From Methylocystis silviterrae (GTDB lineage Bacteria; Pseudomonadota; Alphaproteobacteria; Rhizobiales; Beijerinckiaceae): a stretch of 41,252 nucleotides of DNA. Under the pieces are notes generated by a model. It saw nothing but the letters and a program-made list of their open reading frames with translations. It was not told the origin of the DNA and made no database searches. Both the position numbers and the translations under genes were made by a program. Of this stretch, positions 8,578-17,554 are shown piece after piece (position 1 is the stretch's first letter; each line of letters opens with the position of its first letter). The DNA lies in the NCBI RefSeq assembly GCF_013350005.1, contig NZ_JABVWW010000023.1, positions 1 to 41,252 of the forward strand, read 5' to 3'.

Positions 8578-10043
8578 CGGCTTCCGCTCAAAGCGGGCGA
8601 TAGTCTTCGCAAGAGATTGGGCAACGCGAAGCGATTAAGCAGCCAGACAACGAGGACCGATACCGCTAGAGCACCAAGCATCTTTGCCGAGCTGTTGCCT
8701 ATGCCGGCAGCCGGCAGAAGAATTGCGGAGGAGAGTCCCATTCCAATAATGCCGCGAGAGCGACGACCGAATGTGAGCCAGAAATGGATCCTGCCAAGAG
8801 CTAGTCCAAGCGCGAACAGTGCCACCATCATTCCAAACTTGCCAAAGTCGATGTATGCCTCACCAATGTATCCAATGGACACCTGAGTACCCTGTTCTGA
8901 TCCAGCAACTCCAAGGCCGGTGTATTTATTAGTGAGAGTGGACTCATCGATGGCAGATTTCGAGGGAAATAAAATGCGCGGCATGAAGGGTCTTGAGATG
9001 GCGTCTAGCCATATTTCTCCGTAGGCATGGGGTATCACGCGCGGCACATAGTCCAAGCTGGCCCCGAAAATCTCTACGTAGGATATACGAAGGATTAACT
9101 GGTGCACAGCATCGGATATTTGTCGAGAGTCGATGTTAGTCGCGAGTTCGACGAGTTTCCCTACCTGCTCGGTACGGCTCACAGTAACCATTTGACCTTT
9201 TTGGTCGCCGGCAACAAAGGATCGATAGCCCGGCTTGATCGCGGTCCAAACAACGCCAAGTGAAAGAGCGGCGACAGCAACGAGGGCTAATCCGGCTATT
9301 TGTGCCGCCTTGAATCGCACCCCACTGGCAGCGATACCGAGGAAAGTGAAAATAAATACAAACTTAAAGGATGAAAAATATCCACCAACCGACGAAATCA
9401 ATTCTAGTAGAAACGCTATGAACCATGGGAATTTTAGACTCTCCGGTTTAACAAAAGTCGCAAACGTAAAGGCCACGAATGCAGCCCATTTTAAATTGAC
9501 CAGCACGAGGAAAGGCTGGGACAATCCAGGTATGATCGTTGCTAAGATCTGTGCTGTCCAAGATATGACGAATGCCACTACATAGAGAAGGATCCAGGCG
9601 CGCGCGGGAGTTCGCATTACCTGGTCCCGCGATAGAAGCGATATGGATAGCCGTGAACGTCCTGCTGCTAAGCGCATGCCGGAGGCAAGCGCGAGCAGCC
9701 CCAAAAGCGTGAGTAGTGTGGCATTGAACATGTCAGCGCCAGTCGACGCCAACAGACCAATATCGAGTTCGCGGACGTTCGCGTAAAATATGGCGATCGA
9801 TGCTTCAATCCATTGCATCACGAAAACAAAAAGAAGGATTGGCACTTCTCCCGGACGCCAAAGGAGTGCGGAACCAACAAGCAATATCAAAAGAGCAATG
9901 ATTGTCAGATCGGTATTTGGACCGAGGCCGACGGTGAAGAAAATAATGGCAACGAGCGGCAGTGTAAAAGGAGGCAGCCAGCCAGAAGCTGGCTGCGTCG
10001 TTCTGACCGGGTGGGCCGCCCATATACTGTTTGACGTTTTCAT
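8574..10043 (-). CDS. Wzy-like polysaccharide polymerase (multi-pass membrane protein)
   Basis: Taking ATG at 10043 gives about 489 residues with some ten or more predicted membrane segments, for example the stretch beginning LPLVAIIFFTVGLG and the C-terminal ALFALGLALGRIHFW. The long polar part before the last membrane segments (FPSKSAIDESTLTNKYTGLG, then GYIGEAYIDFG) is the pattern of oligosaccharide repeat-unit polymerases. The frame extends upstream to 10148, but that part overlaps an IS5 transposase remnant, which supports the later start. The gene is visibly more AT-rich than its neighbours, as is usual for wzy. Polymerases of this group have little sequence conservation, so the call rests on topology, the loop and context. 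Confidence 0.75.
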   Translation of the reverse strand: MKTSNSIWAAHPVRTTQPASGWLPPFTLPLVAIIFFTVGLGPNTDLTIIALLILLVGSALLWRPGEVPILLFVFVMQWIEASIAIFYANVRELDIGLLASTGADMFNATLLTLLGLLALASGMRLAAGRSRLSISLLSRDQVMRTPARAWILLYVVAFVISWTAQILATIIPGLSQPFLVLVNLKWAAFVAFTFATFVKPESLKFPWFIAFLLELISSVGGYFSSFKFVFIFTFLGIAASGVRFKAAQIAGLALVAVAALSLGVVWTAIKPGYRSFVAGDQKGQMVTVSRTEQVGKLVELATNIDSRQISDAVHQLILRISYVEIFGASLDYVPRVIPHAYGEIWLDAISRPFMPRILFPSKSAIDESTLTNKYTGLGVAGSEQGTQVSIGYIGEAYIDFGKFGMMVALFALGLALGRIHFWLTFGRRSRGIIGMGLSSAILLPAAGIGNSSAKMLGALAVSVLVVWLLNRFALPNLLRRLSPALSGSR

Positions 10044-10079
10044 TTGTTGCCAACAGAGGCTGAAGCAGTTCCGCTTACC

Positions 10080-10330
10080 GGTGTTTTCGTATTCACGAGC
10101 GACCGAATGAGGGCGTGCAGGATCGGGCGCAAGAAGGTCCTCAACCAAGCGAGGCTGATACGGAATTTGTAACCGCCGGCGGAAAGGACGACGTTCACGG
10201 CGTCGTCTTCGCCAACTTTAAGGCAGCAGCGGCGGGTATGGCGCTCATCCTTCACACTCCGATCACGCCTCGATAGAGGAGCGTCGCCTGAGCTCGCGCT
10301 TAATGACACCGGACACGCCGCGGGCTCGGC
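10080..10330 (-). pseudogene. Degraded C-terminus of an IS5-family transposase
   Basis: The minus strand encodes, in successive frames, GVIKRELRRRSSIEA and then VKDERHTRRCCLKVGEDD followed by AVNVVLSAGGYKFRISLAWL. This is the well-known IS5-type end (IKRELRRRSAIEPVIGHxK, then GDAxNAVLAAAGYNFxLLLxWL). A stop and at least two frameshifts separate the blocks near 10245-10270, so it is dead. The N-terminal DDE part and terminal repeats are absent. It sits between a GT4 gene and the wzy-like gene and may have supplied the sequence now preceding the wzy-like start. Confidence 0.75.
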
Positions 10331-10587
10331 AGTTGGATTGCTTGGCGTGGGGCGTAGCGCCCCGCCGCCTGCTGGGCTGCGCTGGCTGACGCAGGCGAAG
10401 CCCGCTCGACAACAACGATCTACAGTGCTCGCAGACGTGTTCGCTTCAGACAGCGCGAACATCTGCTTGAACAGCAACAGCGGCATCAAAAACTGGCTCC
10501 CGATACCCGCCGAACCTGTAGAGCGGCAATCTCGCCGTCGAGCAGTCCCAGGGGAGCCTTGCTCGGCAGGCTGTCCCAGTTCGTGCT
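10331..10587. other. Intergenic stretch next to the IS5 remnant
   Basis: I see no recognisable gene in this part. Open frames exist on both strands but have the low-complexity Arg/Pro/Ser composition of shadow frames. It may be further decayed insertion-sequence DNA, since the minus-strand frame leading into the transposase remnant begins here. Confidence 0.4.
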
Positions 10588-11850
10588 TCATTTAGAAGAT
10601 CTGGTCGAGCCGCGATCGGAAAAGATCGACCGCCCCCGTGGGCGCCGATTCTTCGGCGGCATCGCCCTCGCTCTCCGCATTCCGTATTCTTCACTGGCGA
10701 CTTGGTAAACATGCGCCCAGCGCTCAGCAAACTCGTGCACCCGCAAGTGTGCGAGCGACAGGCGCGATGCTTCACCGGCTGCCATGGCCTGATCGGGGAA
10801 GGTAAGATATGCCCTGAGTGCGCGGACAAGCGCTACCGCATCGGCGCTGTCACAAACAAGCCCGTCGACGCCATGCTGGATCAACTCCGGGATGCCACCG
10901 CGTGGGAACCCGATTACCGCCCGACCGGCCGCCTTAGCCTCCACTATGACGTTTGGCGAGGGGTCAGCGAACAACGATGGCACAACGACGAAAGCTGACT
11001 GAGCTAGGAAACAGGGCACGTCCTCGATCACCCCAAGAAATTCGACCCGATTTGCAAGCGGGGGATCCGCGAGCGTTCGGCTACGTAAGTCACGCGCCCA
11101 GGCGTCGCCCGCCCAATCGGAAATGCGGCCAGCTAGCGCAAGCCGCACATCTGGAAACTCCCCCGCGACATGTTTAAAGGCTTCGATCAACAGATGAGGG
11201 CCTTTATGTTCCGCAATCTGGCCCACGTAAGCGATGAGGCGACCAGCAAACGGCGCCCAAGCTGTCTGGTCTTCTTTTGCCATTTTCATGCGCTCGGGAG
11301 GCTTATTGTAAATAACTTCGATGCGATGCTCGGGAACACCGTTGGCAGCTAACGACTTTGCAACGAAGGACGAATTCGCCACAAACCTGTCCGTTCGGTG
11401 GACGACGTAACGCCACGCTGCCCGCCAAAACCAGTTATGCGTAGTCGGTTCGTCGCCCGCTCGGAAGACCAGTGGCCTGCGAAGCAGCGTCAGCCCGAGA
11501 AGGAAGTTCGCTACGAAAAACTGACTGTTGACATGGATGTGCGTCGGTTTGAAGTCGCGCACGGCGCGAAGGAAAGCGATGTTGGCCTGCACAAGGCGGC
11601 GTGCGTTTCCCCACAGCAATTTGTACCAAGTGAGTCCCTTGCCGATGCAAAGGTATGGAACCTTGCGCCACGCGAAGCCGCGTTCCTCAAGGGCTAGCGG
11701 GATGATCGTATTCCATCGCTCGTCCGATAATAGAAATAGAACCTCCGCACCTTGTCGCTTCAGAGCCACCAGCGCCTCAATATTACCGCGCTCGGCGCCG
11801 AACAGCGCGACGCCGCCAAACAGCACCAATATTCGCGGCGGGTCAGCCAC
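10588..11850 (-). CDS. GT4-family glycosyltransferase
   Basis: This 420-residue GT-B glycosyltransferase starts at GTG 11850. The N-terminal domain is RILVLFGGVALFGAERGNIE. The C-terminal donor domain shows LIAYVGQIAEHKGPHLLIEA and the E-x7-E region near DPSPNVIVEAKAAGRAVIGF. The first glutamate of the usual motif appears to be replaced (PSP-N-VIVEA), a variation also found in active members of GT4. The C-terminal 30 residues are unusually basic and may be spurious extension. The GTG overlaps the stop of the preceding GT4 gene by 8 bp. The sugar specificity is unknown. Confidence 0.87.
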   Translation of the reverse strand: MADPPRILVLFGGVALFGAERGNIEALVALKRQGAEVLFLLSDERWNTIIPLALEERGFAWRKVPYLCIGKGLTWYKLLWGNARRLVQANIAFLRAVRDFKPTHIHVNSQFFVANFLLGLTLLRRPLVFRAGDEPTTHNWFWRAAWRYVVHRTDRFVANSSFVAKSLAANGVPEHRIEVIYNKPPERMKMAKEDQTAWAPFAGRLIAYVGQIAEHKGPHLLIEAFKHVAGEFPDVRLALAGRISDWAGDAWARDLRSRTLADPPLANRVEFLGVIEDVPCFLAQSAFVVVPSLFADPSPNVIVEAKAAGRAVIGFPRGGIPELIQHGVDGLVCDSADAVALVRALRAYLTFPDQAMAAGEASRLSLAHLRVHEFAERWAHVYQVASEEYGMRRARAMPPKNRRPRGRSIFSDRGSTRSSK

Positions 11851-13018
11851 GTCTGGCTCTACTGCGTTCGGTTGGCTGGAAGGCGCTCATGGCTTCAACA
11901 ATGCCGTTGGCAGCTGTGTCGATGCTGTAGCGGTTAGCTTTGGCTGCGATAGCATCGTGCGACGGCGGCTGATCGATAAGTCGCCGCATCGATTGGGCAA
12001 GGTCGGCGACATCGCCACAATGAAAGACAGAGCCCGCAGTTCCGTCAGCCGCCAGGTCGTAAGCGCAACCACACCGATCAGATACGATCAATGGCTTGCC
12101 ACAAGCCAACGCCTCGTTCGCTACTAAGCCCCAGGTTTCACTCTCCGATGCGAGCACCAAAATATCCGCAGCGGCATAGACGCTCGGCATTCGAGATTGA
12201 TTACAGAAACCGAGTGCATGGTATGGGACGCCCGCCTCAGCAGCGACGTGCTGCAACGAGTCGTGAAGCTTCCCAGTGCCGGCTACCATCAGTTCAATGC
12301 GCTCGCCAGTCGCGCGGCACTGGGCCACTGCACCAACAATGTCGGCCACGCGTTTCAAGGGTTCGAGTTTGCCCGCAAACAGTGCCAGAGTAACGCCTTC
12401 CTCGACACCACAGGCCCGACGCAATTCTGCCCGAGCTCTCAACGTCGCGCGCTCGGCGAACCAGTCGTTATCGATGCAGTGCGGAGAGAAGTACATGCGG
12501 TCGGTTGGATAGCCGTAATGCAGCCAATAGCGGCGAGACTGCTCGCCTACATAAAGTGCTGCGTCAAATACTCTCAGCGCTAGCGGATAGACCATTGCCT
12601 TACCAACGCGCTTGATAAGTCGCCTCGGCGTATTCAGATGGCTGTCGCCCCGCACCATCACGGGCAGTTGTGCGCGGCGGCAGGCCCAAATGGACTGCCA
12701 ATAGCACTTCAAGTGCCAGCCCATCAGCAGCACAGCATCTGGCGCGTATTGAACGAGGGCGCCGCCGACGTCCGGGGTATCGCATCCGCTAAACGCTTCG
12801 AGACTGGGCTGGCTGGAAACGTTCCGCATGAACGTGGAAGAGTAGCCGCTCGTCAGATCCACGTCCCAATCAAATGGGACCTCGAAACCGGCGGCGGCTT
12901 GGTCTGCTTTCGTTGCGCGATGCGCAAAAAGCACATGGAGGTCGCAGCGCTGCGCCAGAGCACGGAATAGCGGCGCCTGATACTGGATGGGGTGCGACGT
13001 GACGACGGCGAGACGCAT
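11843..13018 (-). CDS. GT4-family glycosyltransferase
   Basis: This protein of about 391 residues has an N-terminus RLAVVTSHPIQYQAPLFRAL, the common SHPIQY opening of a GT4 subgroup. Its donor-domain motifs are ALFAGKLEPLKRVADIV and ASESETWGLVANEALACGKP (the E-x7-E region), followed by a short C-terminal helix. ATG at 13018 forms a TGATG junction with the upstream stop, so I prefer it to the TTG one codon earlier. It is part of three consecutive GT4 genes that overlap or abut and probably work in sequence on the same lipid-linked oligosaccharide. Confidence 0.9.
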   Translation of the reverse strand: MRLAVVTSHPIQYQAPLFRALAQRCDLHVLFAHRATKADQAAAGFEVPFDWDVDLTSGYSSTFMRNVSSQPSLEAFSGCDTPDVGGALVQYAPDAVLLMGWHLKCYWQSIWACRRAQLPVMVRGDSHLNTPRRLIKRVGKAMVYPLALRVFDAALYVGEQSRRYWLHYGYPTDRMYFSPHCIDNDWFAERATLRARAELRRACGVEEGVTLALFAGKLEPLKRVADIVGAVAQCRATGERIELMVAGTGKLHDSLQHVAAEAGVPYHALGFCNQSRMPSVYAAADILVLASESETWGLVANEALACGKPLIVSDRCGCAYDLAADGTAGSVFHCGDVADLAQSMRRLIDQPPSHDAIAAKANRYSIDTAANGIVEAMSAFQPTERSRARRG

Positions 13019-14349
13019 CAAGCACGTTTCCGTTCAGCGGCAATACGTTCGAAGATTGCCGCGAATTGGGCAGAGATCGCGCGTGCCGTGTAGGGAGCAT
13101 AAGTTGTCGGGACAGCACGACCGAGTGAGCCCGGATCAGTCACAAGACGCACGATGGCTGAACCTATCGCATCGCCCATCGCGGAGAGATCGTCGCTCGT
13201 TTCGAAAGCTAGCGAGATGCCTCCACCGGCAGCCGATAGGATCTCATGCGAGCTGCTGCGTTTGTGAAAAAGCGATAAGTACGGCCGGCCTGACATCAGG
13301 CCAGGGTAGATCTTGGATGCAGTATAGTGGACCTCGTCAGATCCAATAAGCAGAATGCCGTCCGAACGAGTAAGCGCGCCGATGGCCTCCATATAGGGCA
13401 GCCGCTGCGGTATTTCTCGGACGACGCCCCCGATGCCGAGCGCTTGCGCAATTGGCTGGACTCGGAAGTGGTCAGTATTATTTGGCTGGTTGCTGGTTCC
13501 GATGAACAAAAGCCTCACGTTGGCCATCGCGTTCGGCGATCTCCCGCGCGCCTCCGCGAAGGCGCTAAGAAACGCCCTCATCAGCGGCTCGGTGCGCGGC
13601 ATGAACGTGCCGACGTAACTCAGCGTCACCACGCTCGGATCGAAAAGGCCAAACCTATCGTTGGCAGAATGCTGCCGTAGCATCTCGTAATCGTCCGGAT
13701 CGCCGCCGATCGGAATTGGCGACAAGCGTGAGGGGTCCAGCCAGGGATAGCGTGCAGCCATCTGTTCATTCTGCGTTTCCGAAACCGATGTGATGAAGTC
13801 GGCTGCACGCACGGCCCTGGGTTCGAGGGCCACAGATAAGCGGTGCGATATGCCCGCCTTCGACCAGAGCGTCTGCTCGGCGCCCCACGCCGACACCCAT
13901 GGATCCTGGAAATCTAGCACGACGGGTACGCCGAATCGTCTCTTGATTTCCGCTGCGAACAGCATTGGGTAGTACGGCGAGCCGGTAATGAGAACTGCGT
14001 CCACAGAGCGGGTGGCGAGCAACTTCATGACTGCGGCGCGCAGCGGCCGCCAAGCGCGCAGGCCAATTTCGCCTAGCCCCAATGGGCGGCAATATTTCGA
14101 GGAAAGCGCAGCTGCCTTCACCACCTCCACCGAAGAGGGAACCAACGCAGCAAGATCCCGATCGAGCCGCTCCTCGTGAAAGGCTTCGTCTACCGTAACT
14201 ACAATTGGCGTCCACCCGCTTGCAGGCAGGTGCTTAGCCAAGTGCCGCGCACGATGCACGCCGGCTAGCGTCGAAGGCGGGAAGTAGGGAGATACGATGA
14301 TCGCGGTGCGGCTCAATAGATTCGACCTGATCGCCTCAATCCGCCCCAC
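13018..14349 (-). CDS. GT4-like glycosyltransferase
   Basis: The frame from GTG at 14349 gives 443 residues. TAIIVSPYFPPSTLAGVHRA (about residue 14) opens the N-terminal GT-B domain. DAVLITGSPYYPMLFAA and VVLDFQDPWVSAWG are typical of the WbuB/GT4 subgroup that includes the protein at 21020. The C-terminal domain (VTLSYVGTFMPR, then TRSDGILLIGSDE) is less canonical, with no clean E-x7-E. The start is uncertain because no good ribosome binding site is seen and in-frame TTG codons exist slightly downstream. It follows the frameshifted methyltransferase gene after 75 bp. Confidence 0.82.
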   Translation of the reverse strand: MGRIEAIRSNLLSRTAIIVSPYFPPSTLAGVHRARHLAKHLPASGWTPIVVTVDEAFHEERLDRDLAALVPSSVEVVKAAALSSKYCRPLGLGEIGLRAWRPLRAAVMKLLATRSVDAVLITGSPYYPMLFAAEIKRRFGVPVVLDFQDPWVSAWGAEQTLWSKAGISHRLSVALEPRAVRAADFITSVSETQNEQMAARYPWLDPSRLSPIPIGGDPDDYEMLRQHSANDRFGLFDPSVVTLSYVGTFMPRTEPLMRAFLSAFAEARGRSPNAMANVRLLFIGTSNQPNNTDHFRVQPIAQALGIGGVVREIPQRLPYMEAIGALTRSDGILLIGSDEVHYTASKIYPGLMSGRPYLSLFHKRSSSHEILSAAGGGISLAFETSDDLSAMGDAIGSAIVRLVTDPGSLGRAVPTTYAPYTARAISAQFAAIFERIAAERKRA

Positions 14350-14424
14350 GCAGCCATGCTGCTATCCCTTCCGCCAAACCAATCCATCAACGGCGCAAAG
14401 GTTCGAGGATATCCCGGCTGTTTC

Positions 14425-15092
14425 TCAACTTGCTTCAACATAGAGCGATTCCCCGCGTCGACTCGCTGTATCTCGAATCAGCATCGAGTCGGCGCCATCG
14501 CCATATGCGCGCTTCTCAACCTGCTTAAATCCACAGCTAAGCAATGCAAGCTTGAGCGTCGAAAAATCCCAAATGAACTGATGACCATGTTCTCTGAAAA
14601 CAAAATTCACATCAATCATCGGAGTCTCAAAAGGAAATTTCCCATGAATATCGCCAGCATTCGGCATTTCAACCGGATGACCGGCTTGGTTGCTAGCGTA
14701 CCGGGACAAATAAAGCTCCCCGTCGGGGACGACGATGCGAAGGACGGCGCCATCGCGCAAAACCCGCCGGAATTCCCCGAGTAGTTTGACGGCTTCTTCA
14801 AACGTAATGTGCTCCAACATGTGTTCGGTAAAATGCCCCCGAAATATTTGTCCGGAAATGGCAACCCGCGGGTGACATCCCAACACACGTCGACGCCGGG
14901 GCGCCACATATAATCCAGATTGCAAAAGGCCGCGTCAATGTTCGGACCACATCCAACATCCAAATAGGAACCCGAGGGCTTCCTCCTGGCAAAAATCGGT
15001 TTGTTGCGGATGATGGCGCTGATGGCGTACTGGACTTTGCCATAGCTAAAGATCGATCGCCCCAGGGAGATCCTTGTGTTCGAGAATTCCAT
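14425..15092 (-). pseudogene. Class I methyltransferase interrupted by a frameshift
   Basis: Two overlapping frames together form one methyltransferase. The N-terminal part from ATG at 15092 (AGGAG five bases upstream) has SGSYLDVGCGPNIDAAFCNL and GLPFPDKYFGGI. The second frame then supplies FTEHMLEHITFEEAVKLLGE and RIVVPDGELYLSRY, ending with SLYVEAS at 14425. The switch falls at about 14830-14840, where the plus strand reads AAAATGCCCCC. Restoring one base in the A/T run would rejoin FGGI to FTEHMLEHI. This may be a true inactivation or a homopolymer sequencing error. The fused product would be about 222 residues, of the SAM-binding group common in polysaccharide clusters. Its C-terminus resembles the fragment at 16061-16345. 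Confidence 0.85.
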
Positions 15093-15257
15093 CATCACTC
15101 CTGCCGTGAGCTGATTGATCACGAGCTGCACGGTCGGTGCGCAGCGAACAAAGCCAGCGTATATAGGCGCGCTGAAGTTATGGCGCCACACAACTGCCCG
15201 TTCGAGGCGGCAAACGGGCGAGACGATAATGCAGTCGCAGATGCAGCTAATGATGTT

Positions 15258-16013
15258 TTAACTGCGCCTTAAGTCTTCCGCGGCTCGCCATGCAATCGTG
15301 TCTCGACCGAACGCCTTTGTCCGGAATCCGAAGCTCGCCAGCCGATTCATCACCGACGCCATATCGACCGCTGTGAGATGCTTGTGTTCAAAAACGACGA
15401 AGCTCACACCTAACAGATTGAAGTCGATGTTACCCAGAACAGTCGCCTCGAGCCCCTCTATGTCCAACACGAGGCAGTCGACCAACTCACAACCGGCGGC
15501 CGTCAGTGCATCCGCGACCGTCAATGTCTCGATGACGATTGTCTCAATGAAAACACTGGGAGCATGCTTGACGATATTGTCGCGGTCGAACGAAGCAAGC
15601 TCCGCGTAGTATGCCGGTAGCCCGTCTCGCTCGATTGTCTCAGGCGATACGTAGTAAAACTCAGTTTTGCCGCCGGTGCTGGAGATCGCGCAGTTGACAA
15701 AGAATAGCCGATGCGACGCTTCCCGGTAGTTGGATTTCAAGCGCTCGAACGCCCAAGGCTGCGGTTCGACCAGGATGCCGCGCCAGCGCTCGTCTGCGAC
15801 CACGATGGGCCGGAGCGGATCGCCCGCGATTCCATCATACGCGCCAATTTGTAAAAACGTGACTTCTTCCCTGTCAGCGTAGAAGGCCCTCAACCGAGAT
15901 GTGGGAGTGTCGTGCCAGCTCTCGGGCAGATGACCGTACACCTTGCGAGCGAGGGGCCCGATTCCCGGCGCCCAGCGCACCAGCCATGTTCCTATGTCTC
16001 TTATCGTGATCAC
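15258..16013 (-). CDS. FkbM-family methyltransferase
   Basis: This 251-residue protein (GTG start at 16013) shows the FkbM pattern. EVTFLQIGAYDGIAGD replaces the usual VGANxG SAM motif. RGILVEPQPWAFERLKSNY is the second motif. VDCLVLDIEGLEATVLGNID is the hallmark of the family (xxDxEGxE). FkbM enzymes O-methylate hydroxyl groups, often of sugars. The variant QIGAYDG loop is also seen in members of the group. It is the first of three FkbM genes met from the left, and the others are at 26119 and 37329. The acceptor is unknown. Confidence 0.88.
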   Translation of the reverse strand: MITIRDIGTWLVRWAPGIGPLARKVYGHLPESWHDTPTSRLRAFYADREEVTFLQIGAYDGIAGDPLRPIVVADERWRGILVEPQPWAFERLKSNYREASHRLFFVNCAISSTGGKTEFYYVSPETIERDGLPAYYAELASFDRDNIVKHAPSVFIETIVIETLTVADALTAAGCELVDCLVLDIEGLEATVLGNIDFNLLGVSFVVFEHKHLTAVDMASVMNRLASFGFRTKAFGRDTIAWRAAEDLRRS

Positions 16014-16060
16014 AGTAAGACCAACCTCATCGCTTCAATGTGGCTAAAAACTGGCGGCCC

Positions 16061-16345
16061 TCAAAACCACGCTTCGACATACAAGGAGTAGGGACGATGC
16101 CGGTCGCGATCGATGAAGCCGCCTGGGAACCGCCCCTCACGGAATGCGCGCCGCGCAACTTCCTTGAATCCGGCCCGCTTCAAAGCAATTGCGAGCGTCT
16201 CAAAATCGTACCCGCCATAGTGCTCATGCTGCTGAACCATGACATGGTTCAAAGCCTGCATCTTGGTTTCAAAGCAGTCTCGCAGAGACGCTCCTGGCGC
16301 GGCAAGGGTCTCAAGGCCTGCCCAGCCTTCCTTGCACGTAAGCAT
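16061..16345 (-). pseudogene. Truncated methyltransferase, C-terminal fragment
   Basis: This 94-codon frame corresponds only to the end of a class I methyltransferase. It has YDFETLAIALKRAGFKEVA and ends in SLYVEAWF, closely paralleling the end of the frameshifted enzyme at 14425 (FSTLKLALLSCGFKQVE and SLYVEAS). No SAM-binding glycine motif is present, and the upstream 160 bp to the next gene holds no recognisable N-terminal part. It is probably the remnant left by deletion after a duplication. An independently translated fragment is possible but unlikely to be an enzyme. Confidence 0.75.
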
Positions 16346-16504
16346 AGCGTTCGTCGTCTGGTCGGTTTACAGGCATTTTCATGATCAATACTGGGCCCAG
16401 CGCCTGCTTCAGGGTCATGCTTGCTTAATCTTAGATCAACTGCCCCTAAAAGTTCGCGTAAGGATTATGCAAAATAATTGCATCGAGAGGAGTGTCGCGC
16501 CGTC

Positions 16505-17554
16505 TCAATTCACGAGTGCTGCTGTCTGGCCTTTTTCTGCGCGGACCAGAGAGCGGTAGGTCTTCTCATAGTCCCGCGCAATCACGTCGTCGCTGAAGTG
16601 GGTTTCGCAGCGCTGGCGGACCGCGGCGCGATCGATGGCATCGACTGCCGCGACTGCGGCCGCCAGTTCCTCGACGTTGTCGACGACGTATCCGGTCTCG
16701 CCATGCGTGACGACTTCCGGCACCGCGCCGCGTCGGTAACCGATGACGGGTGTCCCGCAGGCCATGGCCTCGGCCATCACAATGCCGAACGGCTCCTCCC
16801 ACAGGATCGGCATTAGGAAGGCCCGCGCGCCGCCCAGCAGCGCGCTCTTTTGTTCGTCGTTGACGGGGCCGACGTAGCGAATTAGCCGGTCATCGACGTG
16901 CGGGGCGACGTTGGCTTCATACCAATCCCTGTGCTCTTGCGGGATGTTGCCGGCGATAATAAGCGGGATGCCGGTGCGCTTGGCCACCTCAATGGCGATA
17001 TGCGGGCCCTTGATCTCCTCGACGCGACCGAGGAAGGCCAGTGGCGCATCGGGCGCCACAAAAGCTTTGAAGTCATAAGTCGCCATCGGCACGCCGTTGT
17101 AGACAAGGCGCCAGTCGCCGACGTCCTCGACATGCCGCATCATCCACCGGCTGATTGCCGAGAAATGCAGCGTGCCGCGCGAAAGCCGATGGCCAAGCTC
17201 GATCGAGCGCCGGCTGATCGCACGCTGGTAGGTCATCAGCTTCGGAATTGGCAGCGGCAGAATCGGCGCCATATAGGCAATGCGTGAGAACGAATGAACG
17301 AGATCATACCGTTCCATCAGTACGGCTTTGCCGAGGGTGAGCGCATTTCTGACGGTGTCTGCACGGGAGAGACTCGAGGCGCCGGGCCACGGCACGAGCC
17401 TGCAGGCCGGCTTGGAGTCGGCATGGGCGAACAGCGTCACGTCGTGGCCGCGTTGGACCAATGAACGAATGAGCATGTCGATGACGCGCTCGATGCCACC
17501 GTAGTGATGAGGCGGTACGGGAAGCTCGGGGTCGGCCGTGATCGCGATCTTCAT
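16505..17554 (-). CDS. GT4-family glycosyltransferase
   Basis: This 349-residue GT-B enzyme begins at ATG 17554 with KIAITADPELPVPPHHYGGI, the start of a GT4 subgroup with the P-x4-YGG-x-E acceptor loop. The donor domain has LAFLGRVEEIKGPHIAIEVA and the E-x7-E motif in WEEPFGIVMAEAMACGTPVI. The start overlaps the preceding GT4 stop by 4 bp (ATGA), so I prefer it over the frame extending to 17599. It is the last gene of a run that includes wbpE and wbpD upstream and lies next to the truncated methyltransferase. Confidence 0.91.
   Translation of the reverse strand: MKIAITADPELPVPPHHYGGIERVIDMLIRSLVQRGHDVTLFAHADSKPACRLVPWPGASSLSRADTVRNALTLGKAVLMERYDLVHSFSRIAYMAPILPLPIPKLMTYQRAISRRSIELGHRLSRGTLHFSAISRWMMRHVEDVGDWRLVYNGVPMATYDFKAFVAPDAPLAFLGRVEEIKGPHIAIEVAKRTGIPLIIAGNIPQEHRDWYEANVAPHVDDRLIRYVGPVNDEQKSALLGGARAFLMPILWEEPFGIVMAEAMACGTPVIGYRRGAVPEVVTHGETGYVVDNVEELAAAVAAVDAIDRAAVRQRCETHFSDDVIARDYEKTYRSLVRAEKGQTAALVN

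Noticed and set aside
10040-10591. A 183-codon minus-strand frame that could be read as a gene
   Set aside because: Only its second half makes sense, and that half is an IS5 transposase tail needing frame changes. The first half is low-complexity and has no ribosome binding site.
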